The notes under the pieces were generated by a model, which made no database searches, was not told the origin of the DNA, and saw nothing but the letters and a program-made list of their open reading frames with translations. A DNA stretch of 64,000 nt from Clostridiales bacterium (GTDB taxonomy: Bacteria; Bacillota; Clostridia; Acetivibrionales; RGIG10202): assembly GCA_017961515.1 (NCBI GenBank), contig JAGCXC010000058.1, positions 1 through 64,000 of the forward strand, written 5' to 3'. The first letter of the stretch is position 1. Every line of letters starts with the position of its first letter. Shown in pieces: positions 16,918 to 27,064 of the stretch. A program made the translations under genes and the position numbers.

Positions 16918-18501
16918 TTAATAATGTGCATAATACAAATCCATATTTTTAAATGGTCCTCGCACAACTCCCTTTAGATTATGCTGAACAACATAATTTA
17001 TTCTAACATAATACAGTGGGTATATAGGAATATCATCTGCTATTATAGCTTCCATTTTATCGAATATATCAATGCTTTCCTTTTTATTAAGATAAAACAA
17101 ACCTTGATCCATCAAGGCGTCATACTCTGGACTACTATAAGTAGTAGACCCTCCTTTGCCTAATTTTTCAAGATATGTAATAGGACTATCGTAATTAGGC
17201 TTGATACTATCAACCACTATATCAACCCCCATAGCCTTATACTTTTCAAACTCTTCTGTGTCTATTGCACTTAGTATATTAACTGTTATACCCCAATAAT
17301 TTTCTATACAATCTTTGTAATATTGAGCCTCTTTCAACCAAAATTCATTATTTTTCGTTAATAGACTAAGACTCGTATCTTTTCCTAATCTACCTAGCTC
17401 ATTATCAAATATCTCTTTAGCCATCTTTATACATTGTTGCTTAGTTGGCCTAAACTTAATTGCAGACATATTATTTGCGTACTTTACAACAGGATTCGTA
17501 AACAATTTTGCAGGAACATTAACCTCTCCTGAAACCTTATCACACAATTCCTCCCTATCAATAACATACGTTATCGCTTTTCTTACATCACTACTTTGCA
17601 TAAGATCCTTCTTCATATTAAACTCTAAATATACGGTTTGACCGTCAAGACATTTTTTTATTTTATATCCACTCATATACAAAGATTTCAAATATTCACC
17701 CTTAACATCAATTATATCTAAATCGTGTGCTTTAAACATATTAAACAGTAACTCATCATCGTCACTTATTAAGAATTCTATTTCATCTAATTTTATATTA
17801 TTTCTGTTCCAGTAATAAACATTTTTTCTAAGCTTTATACTCTCACCACGATTCCATTCATCTAATATCCATGGTCCATTAAAAATTAAATTAAACTCAG
17901 TTTTTGCATACTCTCCTTGTTGTCTTTCGTAGAATTCTCTTTTTATTGGCATAAAACTAGGATTAGCTAATAAATGTAACAAATATGGACAAGACTTTTC
18001 TAGAGTAATCTCTAAAACATAATCACTTTTCGCTATTACACCAACATCATCCCTTTGACCGTTACTTAAATTGTACGATTTTGCATTCTTTATTAAATAT
18101 AACTTACTTGCACACTTAGACTCATTTTGAGGATTTAGCACCTCTTTTAATGCAAACTCAAAATCCATCGCTGTAATTCTCGAGCCGTCAGACCATCTAC
18201 CTCCTCGCAAATAAAAAGTATAAGTTAATTTATCTTCCGATACATACCAACTTTTAGCTACTCCTGGTACTACATTCTGGTTCTTATCCAAACGAGTAAG
18301 CCCTTCGAATATATGCCCCATAATAACGTTCGATTCAGCATTATCTGCAAATATGCTATTTAATTCTTTTGGATCTGTTCGCAAATTTACAACAACTTTT
18401 TTCTGAATCTCTTTAGGAGATCTTTTGATTTTATTAGTACACCCTACCATTGCTAGCATTGCCACTAATACCACTGATAAAAATATAGTTATTTTTCTCA
18501 T
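16918..18501 (-). CDS. Lipoprotein solute-binding protein of the OppA/DppA family
   Basis: About 527 residues. A signal peptide ends in the lipobox LAMVGC, so the mature protein would be lipidated at the Cys (residue 21 from the chosen start). The family is SBP_bac_5: VVNLRTDPKELNSIFADNAE, GHIFEGLTRLDKNQNVVPGVAKSW split across one region, YTFYLRGGRWSDGS, and KAITYVIDREELCDKVSG. These proteins bind oligopeptides, nickel or sugars for an ABC importer. No permease or ATPase genes are nearby, so it is an orphan here. Two ATGs are adjacent; the second (18501) has the better 6-base spacing from GGGAGG. Confidence 0.92.
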   Translation of the reverse strand: MRKITIFLSVVLVAMLAMVGCTNKIKRSPKEIQKKVVVNLRTDPKELNSIFADNAESNVIMGHIFEGLTRLDKNQNVVPGVAKSWYVSEDKLTYTFYLRGGRWSDGSRITAMDFEFALKEVLNPQNESKCASKLYLIKNAKSYNLSNGQRDDVGVIAKSDYVLEITLEKSCPYLLHLLANPSFMPIKREFYERQQGEYAKTEFNLIFNGPWILDEWNRGESIKLRKNVYYWNRNNIKLDEIEFLISDDDELLFNMFKAHDLDIIDVKGEYLKSLYMSGYKIKKCLDGQTVYLEFNMKKDLMQSSDVRKAITYVIDREELCDKVSGEVNVPAKLFTNPVVKYANNMSAIKFRPTKQQCIKMAKEIFDNELGRLGKDTSLSLLTKNNEFWLKEAQYYKDCIENYWGITVNILSAIDTEEFEKYKAMGVDIVVDSIKPNYDSPITYLEKLGKGGSTTYSSPEYDALMDQGLFYLNKKESIDIFDKMEAIIADDIPIYPLYYVRINYVVQHNLKGVVRGPFKNMDLYYAHY

Positions 18502-18527
18502 CATGTACCTCCCTATGTAAAATACTT

Positions 18528-18556
18528 AAAAAGGGAGCAGCATAAAAGCTCTCCCT
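18528..18556 (-). terminator. Terminator after the acyl-CoA ligase gene
   Basis: On the minus strand AGGGAGAGC and GCTGCTCCCT form a 9-bp stem with one bulge (18556-18548 with 18541-18532). A short U-run follows. The stop codon TAG is part of the stem. It separates the ligase from the lipoprotein gene. Confidence 0.75.
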
Positions 18557-20393
18557 ATTTTACTTCTTGTATCTCTTTATACCTTTTTATTTTCATAGTT
18601 GATGTTTTTTCAAATTCCGCATTTTTTATTTCCAATAACTTCACTGCTTTGTACGACGTCAGTTTCTTATTAACTTCTTTTACTCTTTTCCATATTATGT
18701 CACGTATCTCATCATCGCTTACATTTCCATACTTTTCTTGTATCCTATCAAAATTAGGAACAACTCTGGCCGTTATGGTTAAATCAATGCTACGACCTTC
18801 CTTTGACTCTTTACCATATACCATAACTTCCTTTATTTCTTCACTCTTCTCAAGCAACATTTCAATCTCTTCGGGATATATATTTTTACCATTTTGCGTA
18901 ACAATAACATTTTTACTTCGACCTGTTAAATACAAAAATCCATCCTCATCTATACATCCTATATCTCCTGAATGAAAATATCCATCTTCATCTATTACCT
19001 TTTTAGTTTCGTTTTCATCCTCATAATAACCTATCATTAGAGTAGGTGATTTTATCAATATTTCTCCTTCTCCATTTTCATTCGGATTTAATATTTTTAT
19101 ATCTGCCTGGACAATCGCTTTTCCCGCAGACCCAGTATGTGTATCATATTCCGGTGTTAATGCCGCTATAGGCGCAGTTTCTGTTAATCCATATCCTTGT
19201 AAGAAAGTGATTCCTATCCCCTCGAGCCAAATTCCAACCGTTTTCTCGATAGGCGCTGCTGCAGAAACAATTATCCTTAAATTGCCCCCCAAATTCTCAT
19301 GTATCTCCTTAAACACCCTTCTTTTAACGTCAATCCCAGCCTTCTTTAAAAGATTTGTAACCGAAATCATTGCACTAACTAACTTGTTTTTCTTATTCTT
19401 AACTATCTTTTCGTTGATCTTCTTGTACAAGCTTTCAACCAAAAGCGGCACTGTTAAAATAGCAGTAGGTTTTGCTTCATTCAAATTGGGAACTATATAC
19501 CTTAGTCCCTCACATATAGCAATAGATGCACCTTGTGACACAGGATACAAAAATCCTATTGTTGATTCATAACAATGATGCAATGGAAGCACAGAAAACA
19601 ACCTATCCTCAGGATAAATCTTAACATACGCAGTAACTGCATTAATATTTTCTGCCAAATTTCTATTATTTAGCATAACTCCTTTTGAATTGGATGTTGT
19701 CCCTGAAGTAAAAAACAATACCCTAAACTCTTCAGGATCTATAACAATATTTTCAAAGTCTTTATTGCCTGAATCAACTATGTTCTTTCCTATTTCCATC
19801 AAATTATTTAATCCTACATTTTTACTCTGTAAACCAGCATCAGACTTCATCTCTATAAAATACTTTACATTACGTATATTTTTTTCTATTTTTTGTATGT
19901 CCCCTTTTTTCTTTGGAGAATATATAACAGCCTCCGCCTTAGACCTTATTATCAAATTTTCTAATTCATTTGGAGGGAGCTCTTTATCAACTGGCACTGC
20001 AATCCCTGCACCGCAAAGTATTGCCATATATGACACATACCACCCATACTGAGTCTCCCCTACAATAACAATTCTTTTATTTTTCAAATTAAGTACACTA
20101 ATAAGCGATGTACCAAGACTTAAAACGTCCCTATAAAATTCTCTATATGTTTTTGTTACATACTCTTCCTTATGATTAGGTTTTTCTAAAATACATGGCC
20201 TATCACTATATTCTTCTACCGCTTTTGTAAAAAACTCCTTAACCGTTTTGTAGAATGTCATATCATACGGATTTTCTCTTTTGCTTATTTTCTGTATCTC
20301 AAAATTAGTAGAGTCAATCTTTCTTAATTCATCTACATTTATCTCCATTTTACGAAATTTCATCTTTGGTTTTCTTAAATTTTTAAAGCCCAT
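18555..20393 (-). CDS. AMP-dependent long-chain fatty-acid-CoA ligase-like enzyme
   Basis: 612 residues of the acyl-adenylate-forming superfamily. The P-loop-like motif reads FFTSGTTSNSKGVML, then QGYGLTETAPI, GYFHSGDIG and LTGRSKNVIVTQNGKNIYP, followed by a C-terminal domain with a Lys near KTSTMKIKRYKE. It activates a fatty or related carboxylic acid to the adenylate and then the CoA thioester, at or near the membrane. It resembles the FadD15/AasC-like group found in anaerobes. ATG at 20393 follows GGAAGGTG. It is bracketed by its own terminator and appears to be a single-gene unit. Confidence 0.9.
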   Translation of the reverse strand: MGFKNLRKPKMKFRKMEINVDELRKIDSTNFEIQKISKRENPYDMTFYKTVKEFFTKAVEEYSDRPCILEKPNHKEEYVTKTYREFYRDVLSLGTSLISVLNLKNKRIVIVGETQYGWYVSYMAILCGAGIAVPVDKELPPNELENLIIRSKAEAVIYSPKKKGDIQKIEKNIRNVKYFIEMKSDAGLQSKNVGLNNLMEIGKNIVDSGNKDFENIVIDPEEFRVLFFTSGTTSNSKGVMLNNRNLAENINAVTAYVKIYPEDRLFSVLPLHHCYESTIGFLYPVSQGASIAICEGLRYIVPNLNEAKPTAILTVPLLVESLYKKINEKIVKNKKNKLVSAMISVTNLLKKAGIDVKRRVFKEIHENLGGNLRIIVSAAAPIEKTVGIWLEGIGITFLQGYGLTETAPIAALTPEYDTHTGSAGKAIVQADIKILNPNENGEGEILIKSPTLMIGYYEDENETKKVIDEDGYFHSGDIGCIDEDGFLYLTGRSKNVIVTQNGKNIYPEEIEMLLEKSEEIKEVMVYGKESKEGRSIDLTITARVVPNFDRIQEKYGNVSDDEIRDIIWKRVKEVNKKLTSYKAVKLLEIKNAEFEKTSTMKIKRYKEIQEVK

Positions 20394-20503
20394 AATTCAC
20401 CTTCCATATAAAATACTTTTTTCCGTCAAAAAGATTATACACCAAAAACTCTTTTTTTGCTAGTATGCAAAAGTTTTCATTTTAAGTATCGCATTGTTAA
20501 CCC

Positions 20504-21787
20504 TTAAGGTCGATATTTCATCAACCACTCGTTTATCTTAGCTTCATAACCATTTTGAGTTGGATTATAATATATTGTTCCTTCCATACAAGATGGGAGA
20601 AAAACATCCCTAACTAAATTATTAGGATAATCATGTGCATATTTATACCCTTTTCCATAACCCAATTTGTCCAATCCATCTACTGTTGCGTTTCTAAGCT
20701 TTAGAGGAACATCTCCAGTATTTTTAGTAGATACATCCGAAAGCGCCTTATTAATCGCCATATAACAAGAATTAGATTTTGGGCTAGTAGCCACCATAAT
20801 TGCCGCATGCGACAAAATAATTCTTGCCTCTGGCATACCTATCATTTTTACTGCATTTGCTGCGGCAACTGCAACACAAAGCGCATTAGGATTCGCCATG
20901 CCCACGTCTTCTGAGGCACAAATTATTATTCTTCTTGCTAAGAAATTTATATCTTCGCCTGCGTACAATGCCCTTGCCAAATAAAACACTGCCGCATCTG
21001 GGTCACTACCTCTCATAGATTTTATGAATGCACTTATATTGTCATAATGGGAGTCTCCATTTTTATCAAACGATATTGTTTTTTGTTGCACGCATTCTTT
21101 AATATCATCTAAACCTATTTTTATTTTACCATCTTTATCAATTTTGCCTGTATTAACTGCCAATTCCAAGGCATTTAGGGCAACTCTAGAATCCCCATTA
21201 CAAACGTCTCCCAAAAATTCAATTACTTTATTATCTACAGAAATATTAAAGTTTCCGTATCCATTTTCTTTATTGGTAATAGCGTTATTCAAAACAGTAA
21301 TTATATTATCTTTAGTTAGAGGTTCTAACATAAAAACTGTTGATCTTGAAATTAACGCTTTATTTACCTCATAAAACGGATTTTCAGTCGTAGCTCCAAC
21401 TAAAACAATCTTTCCGCTTTCAACATAAGGCAACAGCACATCTTGCTGAGTTTTATTAAACCTATGTATCTCATCTATAAAAACTACTGTTTTGGTTGAT
21501 TCCCCAATTGTGTAATTATTTTGAGGTTCTACAATCTTTCTTATATCTCCTATACTTGCCGAAACTGCATTTAATTTTTTAAATTGAGCTTTTGTAGAAT
21601 TCGCTATTATCCTGGCCAATGAAGTCTTACCTGTGCCCGGCGGTCCATAAAGGATGATAGAACTTACTCTATCATTTTTTATCATCCTATATAATAGCTT
21701 ACCTTTGCCTACAATCTTATCCTGACCCACAAACTCATCTAGCGTTTTTGGTCTCATTCTATATGCTAATGGCTCTTTATTCTCCAT
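20504..21787 (-). CDS. rarA: Replication-associated recombination protein A (AAA+ ATPase)
   Basis: 427 residues from ATG 21787, which has GGAG 7 bases upstream (an in-frame ATG at 21802 lacks one). RarA/MgsA acts at stalled replication forks. It has AAA+ Walker A GPPGTGKT (48-55), Walker B FIDEIHRFNKTQQD, sensor VGATTENPFYEVN and arginine-finger region ALISRS. The family-specific C-terminus includes FIKSMRGSDPDAAVFYLAR, ASEDVGMANP and YAHDYPNN. Conserved along its full length. Confidence 0.96.
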   Translation of the reverse strand: MENKEPLAYRMRPKTLDEFVGQDKIVGKGKLLYRMIKNDRVSSIILYGPPGTGKTSLARIIANSTKAQFKKLNAVSASIGDIRKIVEPQNNYTIGESTKTVVFIDEIHRFNKTQQDVLLPYVESGKIVLVGATTENPFYEVNKALISRSTVFMLEPLTKDNIITVLNNAITNKENGYGNFNISVDNKVIEFLGDVCNGDSRVALNALELAVNTGKIDKDGKIKIGLDDIKECVQQKTISFDKNGDSHYDNISAFIKSMRGSDPDAAVFYLARALYAGEDINFLARRIIICASEDVGMANPNALCVAVAAANAVKMIGMPEARIILSHAAIMVATSPKSNSCYMAINKALSDVSTKNTGDVPLKLRNATVDGLDKLGYGKGYKYAHDYPNNLVRDVFLPSCMEGTIYYNPTQNGYEAKINEWLMKYRP

Positions 21788-22118
21788 AAAATCACTCCAC
21801 ATCTGTTATGATTACAACAAATTCATTCTACAACAATTTAGAGAATTTGTAAAATTCCTTTCTAAATACTGTCAATTACCCCCAACCTTAAAGGGTCGAG
21901 ACTTGTGTTAATTTCAATATCACAAGCTTTAAACTTTTAGAAAAATAATATGTGATAATGGATGGGAAATGTTTAGTCCTTAAGCTTCACATTGAGAATT
22001 TTATGAAAAAAAATTTGAGGTGTACGTAGGGGGAAAAAGTAACTTACAGGTATTATATATTTTTTTAATTCATACGATACAATAAATTACAACCGTTTAC
22101 ACAGTGAGGTGATTAAAT
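21788..22118. other. Intergenic region between rarA and the PilZ gene
   Basis: About 330 bases between divergently transcribed genes. A possible -10 (TACAAT, 22078-22083) precedes the PilZ gene but has no good -35. A purine-rich GTAGGGGGAAAAAG stretch lies at 22026-22039. I looked for a c-di-GMP riboswitch because of the PilZ gene and did not find the conserved core. No reading frame or RNA gene is evident. Confidence 0.5.
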
Positions 22119-22844
22119 TTGAATTTTCCGTCTAATAATAATATAGCCATTTTTTGCAAAATATCTATGGATAAAGGATACACTTGGATTCAGGGAATAA
22201 TAACAGCCTTATCCCACCACAATAATTCTATGTCTGTATTTTTATCTTCAAAGAATTTTTTTAAATATGCTAATTTTAAAAATGAAATAATTATAAAAGC
22301 TTTAGATTCAACTCATGAAAATATATATATTGGTACTATAAATAGAAGCATAATAAACAAAAGGTCACATTTTTTAAAAATACATATAAAATCAATCCTA
22401 TCATTTTATGATAAAAGAAAATTCGTAAGGTTCTTAGTAAATTACGGTGCCAATATCAAAGTTGACAATTTGGACGAATTCCATGTTAAAATTTCTGACC
22501 TAAGTTTTGGTGGATTGTGTTTCTTCTCAAAACACAATCTAAAGTTAAGTTCTAATATTTTAATTACAATAAATGTAACCCGCAAATTACAACTTTCTTT
22601 ATACGGAACTGTAATTGACAAAATACCCTATGAACACGAATTCAGATACTCAGTAAAAATAACACCAAAATCCATTCAAGATCAAGAAAAACTTAATCAA
22701 GTTATGGACACTTTACTTCTCAAACAAAACGGTATCAAAAACACATATATTTTTCACTCTTGGCTAAAAACTTTTTTAATCATAGGTTTAACTATTCTAT
22801 CTTGTACAATAATTACATGGTTTCTGATTAATCTCTTAAGCTAA
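22119..22844 (+). CDS. PilZ-domain c-di-GMP receptor with C-terminal membrane anchor
   Basis: 241 residues, TTG start 6 bases after GAGGTGAT. An N-terminal YcgR-like beta domain (about 1-95) leads into a PilZ domain. The c-di-GMP-binding elements are visible: R100 and R104 in DKRKFVRF, and D127LSFGG132. A hydrophobic helix at about 213-238 ends the protein and should anchor it in the membrane, which is an uncommon arrangement for PilZ proteins. It probably reads the second messenger turned over by the GGDEF/EAL protein at 12021. No flagellar or cellulose genes are nearby. Its 3' end overlaps mnmM by 9 bases, tail to tail. Confidence 0.82.
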   Translation: MNFPSNNNIAIFCKISMDKGYTWIQGIITALSHHNNSMSVFLSSKNFFKYANFKNEIIIKALDSTHENIYIGTINRSIINKRSHFLKIHIKSILSFYDKRKFVRFLVNYGANIKVDNLDEFHVKISDLSFGGLCFFSKHNLKLSSNILITINVTRKLQLSLYGTVIDKIPYEHEFRYSVKITPKSIQDQEKLNQVMDTLLLKQNGIKNTYIFHSWLKTFLIIGLTILSCTIITWFLINLLS

Positions 22845-23405
22845 TTTTTCTATACACAACAAAACAGGAGGATTGTTTACCTGGTTCGGGAAATCTACCA
22901 CTGTAACACCATATCCTCTTGGATTTAGCTTTGACGCAAACTCCAAAACTTCTTTTTTCTCTTGAAATCCCGTGTCTCCCCCTGAATATACAACAACTAC
23001 TATAATTCCATTTACCTTCAGCAAAGTCAATGCCTTATTTATAGCAACAATAGTTGTATCTGCTCTTGTCGCTATAGTATGATCTCCTGTCGGAAAATAC
23101 CCTAAATTAAACACAACGGCACTTATAACATCTTTTATGTACTTATCCATATTCTGATGCCCATCACAAATAAATTCAATATTGCCAAAGTCCCCATTTT
23201 GGGCTATCTTACTCTTTGTTATATTGATCGCGATATCTTGTATGTCAAAAGAATATACCCTACCTCTTTCTCCTACTAAACGTGATAAAAACATAGTATC
23301 ATTACCTTTGCCACATGTTGCATCAACTACTACATCATTCTCATGTACAAACTTAGCTAATACCTCATGCGACAAGGTAAGTGCATTTTTTAACACTCTT
23401 GACAC
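22836..23405 (-). CDS. mnmM: YtqB/MnmM-family tRNA methyltransferase
   Basis: 189 residues, GTG start within the end of the DMT transporter gene (16-base overlap). It is a class I SAM-dependent methyltransferase of the family called rRNA_methylase/YtqB. The SAM-binding motif is VVDATCGKGNDTMFL, then VYSFDIQ, VVFNLGYFPTGDH and VVVYSGGDTGF. The B. subtilis protein has been identified as MnmM, which makes 5-methylaminomethyl-2-thiouridine at wobble U34 of some tRNAs. The functional call rests on family membership. Confidence 0.88.
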   Translation of the reverse strand: MSRVLKNALTLSHEVLAKFVHENDVVVDATCGKGNDTMFLSRLVGERGRVYSFDIQDIAINITKSKIAQNGDFGNIEFICDGHQNMDKYIKDVISAVVFNLGYFPTGDHTIATRADTTIVAINKALTLLKVNGIIVVVVYSGGDTGFQEKKEVLEFASKLNPRGYGVTVVDFPNQVNNPPVLLCIEKLA

Positions 23406-24277
23406 TTTTCCTGTACCCCTATTCTATCTTTTTTATTGTTGTATATATACACAATAAAAGATGCTAGTATAACTATTCCTCCACCTACAACTGATCTAAT
23501 ACCAACTTTTTGACCAAGTATAAAATACCCTAATAGCATAGAGAATAATATTCCTGCATAATTATATATACTAACCTCCGATGCTGGTGCCAATCTATAC
23601 GCATATGTTAACGTAAGTTGACTTGCTGATCCAAATACTCCTATCAAAAATAACATAAACAAATCTTTCCACGTAGGTAAAACAAAATTATTTATCAAAA
23701 ATGGTATTGACCCTAATATACTGAACAAACAAAAATTCCAAACTACTGTTAGCCCATTAACTTTATCTTTAAAATAACTCAACAGTGTATACGAAACACT
23801 TGATGCCGTCGCCGATAAAAACGCCACTAATATCGGAAATGCATTCGAGTTAAATTGCGGATTTGCTATTACAAAAGCCCCCGAAAAAGCTATAATTAAT
23901 GCGGGTATCTGTATTCTAGATAACTTTTCTTTTAAAAATACACTCGCAAGTATCGTAATTAGAAATGGAGACATTTTGTGTAACACAGTAACATCTGCCT
24001 GGTTTGCATTTGCAGATGCATAAAACAAAAATATCATCCCCAAATAACCAAAAAACGATCTTATAAATAACCAAAAACGATATTTCTTTTCTGCTTTAAG
24101 AGATACCTTACTTCTCTTAGCCAAAAAAAATATTAATAAAAGATTTATTACATTACGAACAAAAATCTGTTCCATCAGCGGTACCGTCCCACTAGACAAC
24201 TTCACAACAACCTGCATGCTTGAAAATGACAATGCAGACAACAACATCAACGCTATCCCTTGCTTTTTTCTATCCAT
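23390..24277 (-). CDS. EamA/DMT-superfamily transporter
   Basis: 295 residues with about ten hydrophobic segments in two EamA halves. The first half starts GIALMLLSALSFSSMQVVVK and includes VLHKMSPFLITILASVFLKE. The second has TYAYRLAPASEVSIYNYAG and ends in a Cys-containing tail (QEKCQEC). Members export amino acids, nucleosides or drugs; the substrate is unknown. It is co-transcribed with, and overlaps, mnmM. Confidence 0.9.
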   Translation of the reverse strand: MDRKKQGIALMLLSALSFSSMQVVVKLSSGTVPLMEQIFVRNVINLLLIFFLAKRSKVSLKAEKKYRFWLFIRSFFGYLGMIFLFYASANANQADVTVLHKMSPFLITILASVFLKEKLSRIQIPALIIAFSGAFVIANPQFNSNAFPILVAFLSATASSVSYTLLSYFKDKVNGLTVVWNFCLFSILGSIPFLINNFVLPTWKDLFMLFLIGVFGSASQLTLTYAYRLAPASEVSIYNYAGILFSMLLGYFILGQKVGIRSVVGGGIVILASFIVYIYNNKKDRIGVQEKCQEC

Positions 24278-24315
24278 AATACAACTTTCCTCTTTCCTTT
24301 TTCTTATTATATCGT

Positions 24316-24348
24316 AAACAAAGCCACATTTTTTTTAGTTTTTGTGGC
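24316..24348 (-). terminator. Terminator after pnp
   Basis: On the minus strand GCCACA (24348-24343) pairs with TGTGGC (24328-24323) over an A-rich loop. UUUGUUU follows. It lies just after the pnp stop. Confidence 0.55.
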
Positions 24349-24359
24349 CTTGCTGCGTT

Positions 24360-26486
24360 CTACCTAATTGCATCCTGTCGTATTTTTGTTTCTTTTAAAT
24401 CCATAGCATCTTTTCTAGATAAGTTTATCCTTCCCTGCTTATCTATGTCTATGACCTTTACCAATATCTCATCATTTTCTTTAACTACATCTTCTACTTT
24501 CTGGACTCTTTCTCTATCTAGCTTTGATATGTGTACAAGTCCTTCTTTTCCTGGAAGTATCTCTACAAATGCCCCAAATGCAGTTATCCTTTTTACTGTT
24601 CCCATATAAATCTGGCCAACTTCAATATCTTTAGCAATACCTTCAATAATTTTCATTGCACTTTTGGCATTATCTAAGTCAACAGCAGAAATAAATATTT
24701 TTCCATCTTCCTCTATATCTATTTTTACTCCTGTGTCTTCTATTATCTTGTTAATAGTCTTTCCCCCAGGTCCAATTATATCTTTTATTTTATCTGGATT
24801 TACATTAGATGTGAAAATCTTTGGTGCATAAACTGAAACCTCATCTCTGGGTTTCTTTATCGCTTTTAATATAACGTCATCTATTATTTGATAACGCCCT
24901 TTTTTCGTTAAATCAAATGCCTGCCTTATAACTTCGTATGACAAACCGTCCACTTTTATGTCAACTTGTATTGCCGTTATACCCTTCTTTGTACCTGCCA
25001 CTTTAAAGTCCATATCTCCGAAGAAATCCTCTATCCCTTGTATGTCCATAAAGGTTAAGAAATTCTCTTCATTTTCTTCATCTACTATAAGTCCAGCTGA
25101 AATTCCCGCAACTGGAGCTTTTATAGGAACTCCTGCAGCCATTAATGCCAACGTACTTCCACAGACACTTGCCTGAGATGTTGACCCATTTGACATTGTA
25201 ACCTCTGACACTAAGCGTATTGTGTACGGAAAATCTTCTTTACTTGGTATGACCGCCTCTAGAGCCCTTTCAGCTAACGCTCCGTGTCCTATTTCTCTTC
25301 TTCCAGGACCTCTTGACGTCTTAGCTTCTCCTACACTATATCCCGGAAAATTATAATGGTGCATGTACCTCTTATCTGTTTTGTTTAAATCTAATCCATC
25401 TAACACTTGTGTCTCACTCATCGCACCTAATGTAGCTACCGTCAATACTTGCGTTTGCCCTCTCTGGAACAAGGCTGACCCATGTACCATCGGCAATACA
25501 TCAACCCTCGCTGATAATGGACGTATCTCATTTAATCCTCTTCCGTCAACTCTTCTTCCTTCTCTCATAAGATAATCCCTTACTACCTTTTTTTGCAATT
25601 TATACAAGGATTCATCTATAGCACTTTCAAAATCTTCGTACTTATCCCTAAGCTCTTCCTTTACTTTCTTAGTTAACGCTGAAATATTCCTATCGCGCTC
25701 CATCTTGTCCTTAGATAAAACCGCAACTTTCATCTCTTCATAAGCTATATTTTTAACGTCTTCAAAAATTTCTTTAGGAACAGTAATTGGCTGATAAGTA
25801 AATTTTTCTTTACCTACTAGATCTACAATCTCTTGTATAAACTTAACTATCTTCTTTATTTCAATATGCCCAACTTTTATCGCTTCAAGCATAACTTCAT
25901 CTTCTACCTCTTTTGCACCAGCTTCTATCATAGTGATTTTGTCCTTTGTTCCGGCTAATGTAACATACATCCTACTTCTTTCTCTTTGAGTTTGTGTAGG
26001 ATTTATCACAATTTTCCCATCAACCAACGCTAGTACAACTCCACCTATAGGTCCGTTAAACGGTATATCAGATATAGAAAGCGCAACAGATGTTCCTATC
26101 ATCGCGGCTATCTCTGGAGAATTATCTTGCTCCACCGCCATAACTGTATTTACTACTGCAACATCATTTCTTAAATCTTTTGGGAAAAGTGGTCTTATGG
26201 GCCTATCTATAACCCTAGACGTTAATATAGCCTTCTCTGATGGCTTACCCTCTCTTTTTACAAAACCCCCAGGTATTTTACCCACGGCATAAAGCCTTTC
26301 TTCAAAATCCACACTTAATGGGAAAAAATCTATTCCCTCTCTAGGCTCGGCTGAAGCTGTTGCAGTCGATAACACAACTGTTTTACCGTATTTTACAAAT
26401 GCAGCCCCATTTGCCATTTGTGCTATCTCTCCTACTTCTACTTCTAACTTTCTTCCCGCCAAATCCATACTAAAAACTTTTTTCAT
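24360..26486 (-). CDS. pnp: Polyribonucleotide nucleotidyltransferase (PNPase)
   Basis: 708 residues, full length. Two RNase PH domains flank an alpha-helical linker. Motifs include [38 protein letters not shown] (first half) and [14 protein letters not shown]. The catalytic second half has [18 protein letters not shown] with the active-site Asp pair. KH ([18 protein letters not shown]) and S1 ([19 protein letters not shown]) domains follow. It degrades RNA 3' to 5' with phosphate. The gene follows rpsO at 160 bases, the classic order, with a structured spacer. Confidence 0.98.
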   Translation of the reverse strand: MKKVFSMDLAGRKLEVEVGEIAQMANGAAFVKYGKTVVLSTATASAEPREGIDFFPLSVDFEERLYAVGKIPGGFVKREGKPSEKAILTSRVIDRPIRPLFPKDLRNDVAVVNTVMAVEQDNSPEIAAMIGTSVALSISDIPFNGPIGGVVLALVDGKIVINPTQTQRERSRMYVTLAGTKDKITMIEAGAKEVEDEVMLEAIKVGHIEIKKIVKFIQEIVDLVGKEKFTYQPITVPKEIFEDVKNIAYEEMKVAVLSKDKMERDRNISALTKKVKEELRDKYEDFESAIDESLYKLQKKVVRDYLMREGRRVDGRGLNEIRPLSARVDVLPMVHGSALFQRGQTQVLTVATLGAMSETQVLDGLDLNKTDKRYMHHYNFPGYSVGEAKTSRGPGRREIGHGALAERALEAVIPSKEDFPYTIRLVSEVTMSNGSTSQASVCGSTLALMAAGVPIKAPVAGISAGLIVDEENEENFLTFMDIQGIEDFFGDMDFKVAGTKKGITAIQVDIKVDGLSYEVIRQAFDLTKKGRYQIIDDVILKAIKKPRDEVSVYAPKIFTSNVNPDKIKDIIGPGGKTINKIIEDTGVKIDIEEDGKIFISAVDLDNAKSAMKIIEGIAKDIEVGQIYMGTVKRITAFGAFVEILPGKEGLVHISKLDRERVQKVEDVVKENDEILVKVIDIDKQGRINLSRKDAMDLKETKIRQDAIR

Positions 26487-26530
26487 TAAAACTTCCTCCT
26501 ATATTGTTAATTAGCTGGCGACTGTAGGCT

Positions 26531-26639
26531 GTAGATTCTATCGTAAAGGCTAGTTAAAAGTACCTTCAAAATACAATCTACCTTCTACTGACGCCGCAAT
26601 TATTCAAGAAGAAGAGGAGGACATAAACCTCCTTCCTCT
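26531..26639 (-). promoter_or_regulatory. Structured rpsO-pnp spacer (pnp leader)
   Basis: The transcript first forms an AGGAGG/CCTCCT hairpin (26633-26628 with 26620-26615). A 7-bp stem GTAGATT/AATCTAC follows (26581-26575 with 26537-26531), enclosing a smaller AAGG/CCTT pairing. In E. coli the equivalent spacer is an RNase III site used for pnp autocontrol. A similar role here is inferred only from position and structure. Confidence 0.5.
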
Positions 26640-26646
26640 ATTATTT

Positions 26647-26910
26647 TTACTTTCTTAGGCCTAATTTTTCCCTAATCGCACGCCATCTCTCAATATCACA
26701 TCTTTCAAGATAATCCAAAAGCGCTCTTCTCTTTCCAACCATCTTTAAAAGACCTCTCCTTGAGTGCGAATCTTTTTTGTGAATTTTTAGATGCTCATTT
26801 AAACTATTTATTCTGTCTGTTAAAATTGCTATTTGCACCTCTGGTGAACCAGTATCTGTCTCATGTCTCCTGTTACTTGCGATTATGTCGCTCTTACTTA
26901 CTCTTTCCAT
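26647..26910 (-). CDS. rpsO: 30S ribosomal protein S15
   Basis: 87 residues, full length. It opens [20 protein letters not shown] and contains [36 protein letters not shown] and [12 protein letters not shown], all characteristic. It binds 16S rRNA in the platform of the small subunit. A GGAGG lies before the ATG. Transcribed with pnp downstream. Confidence 0.98.
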   Translation of the reverse strand: MERVSKSDIIASNRRHETDTGSPEVQIAILTDRINSLNEHLKIHKKDSHSRRGLLKMVGKRRALLDYLERCDIERWRAIREKLGLRK

Positions 26911-26929
26911 TCTTTTATTATCCTCCTAA

Positions 26930-27003
26930 ATTTAAAAATCGCCAAAAGCCAAGAGAAGGTCCGGAGTATCTACTACAACCTTAGCGCATGGCTCTCACGT
27001 TAC
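26930..27003 (-). promoter_or_regulatory. Possible S15 autoregulatory leader of rpsO
   Basis: The roughly 93-base leader can pair AGAGCCA (26996-26990) with TGGCTTT (26952-26946). A 5-bp AAGGU/ACCUU helix lies inside this. Other Firmicute rpsO leaders bind S15 and block translation. The nested helices here make that plausible, but they are not proof. Confidence 0.4.
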
Positions 27004-27010
27004 ATCCCAT

Positions 27011-27040
27011 ATGTTATCACAAATACTATGTTTTTGTAAA
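27011..27040 (-). promoter_or_regulatory. Promoter of rpsO-pnp
   Basis: On the minus strand TTTACA (27040-27035), an 18-base spacer and TAACAT (27016-27011). Confidence 0.5.
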
Positions 27041-27064
27041 GTCCTTTTTTTCTTCTTTTTTCTA

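Noticed and set aside
21900-22110. c-di-GMP riboswitch upstream of the PilZ gene
   Set aside because: Expected because of the gene's role, but the conserved core and paired helices are not present.
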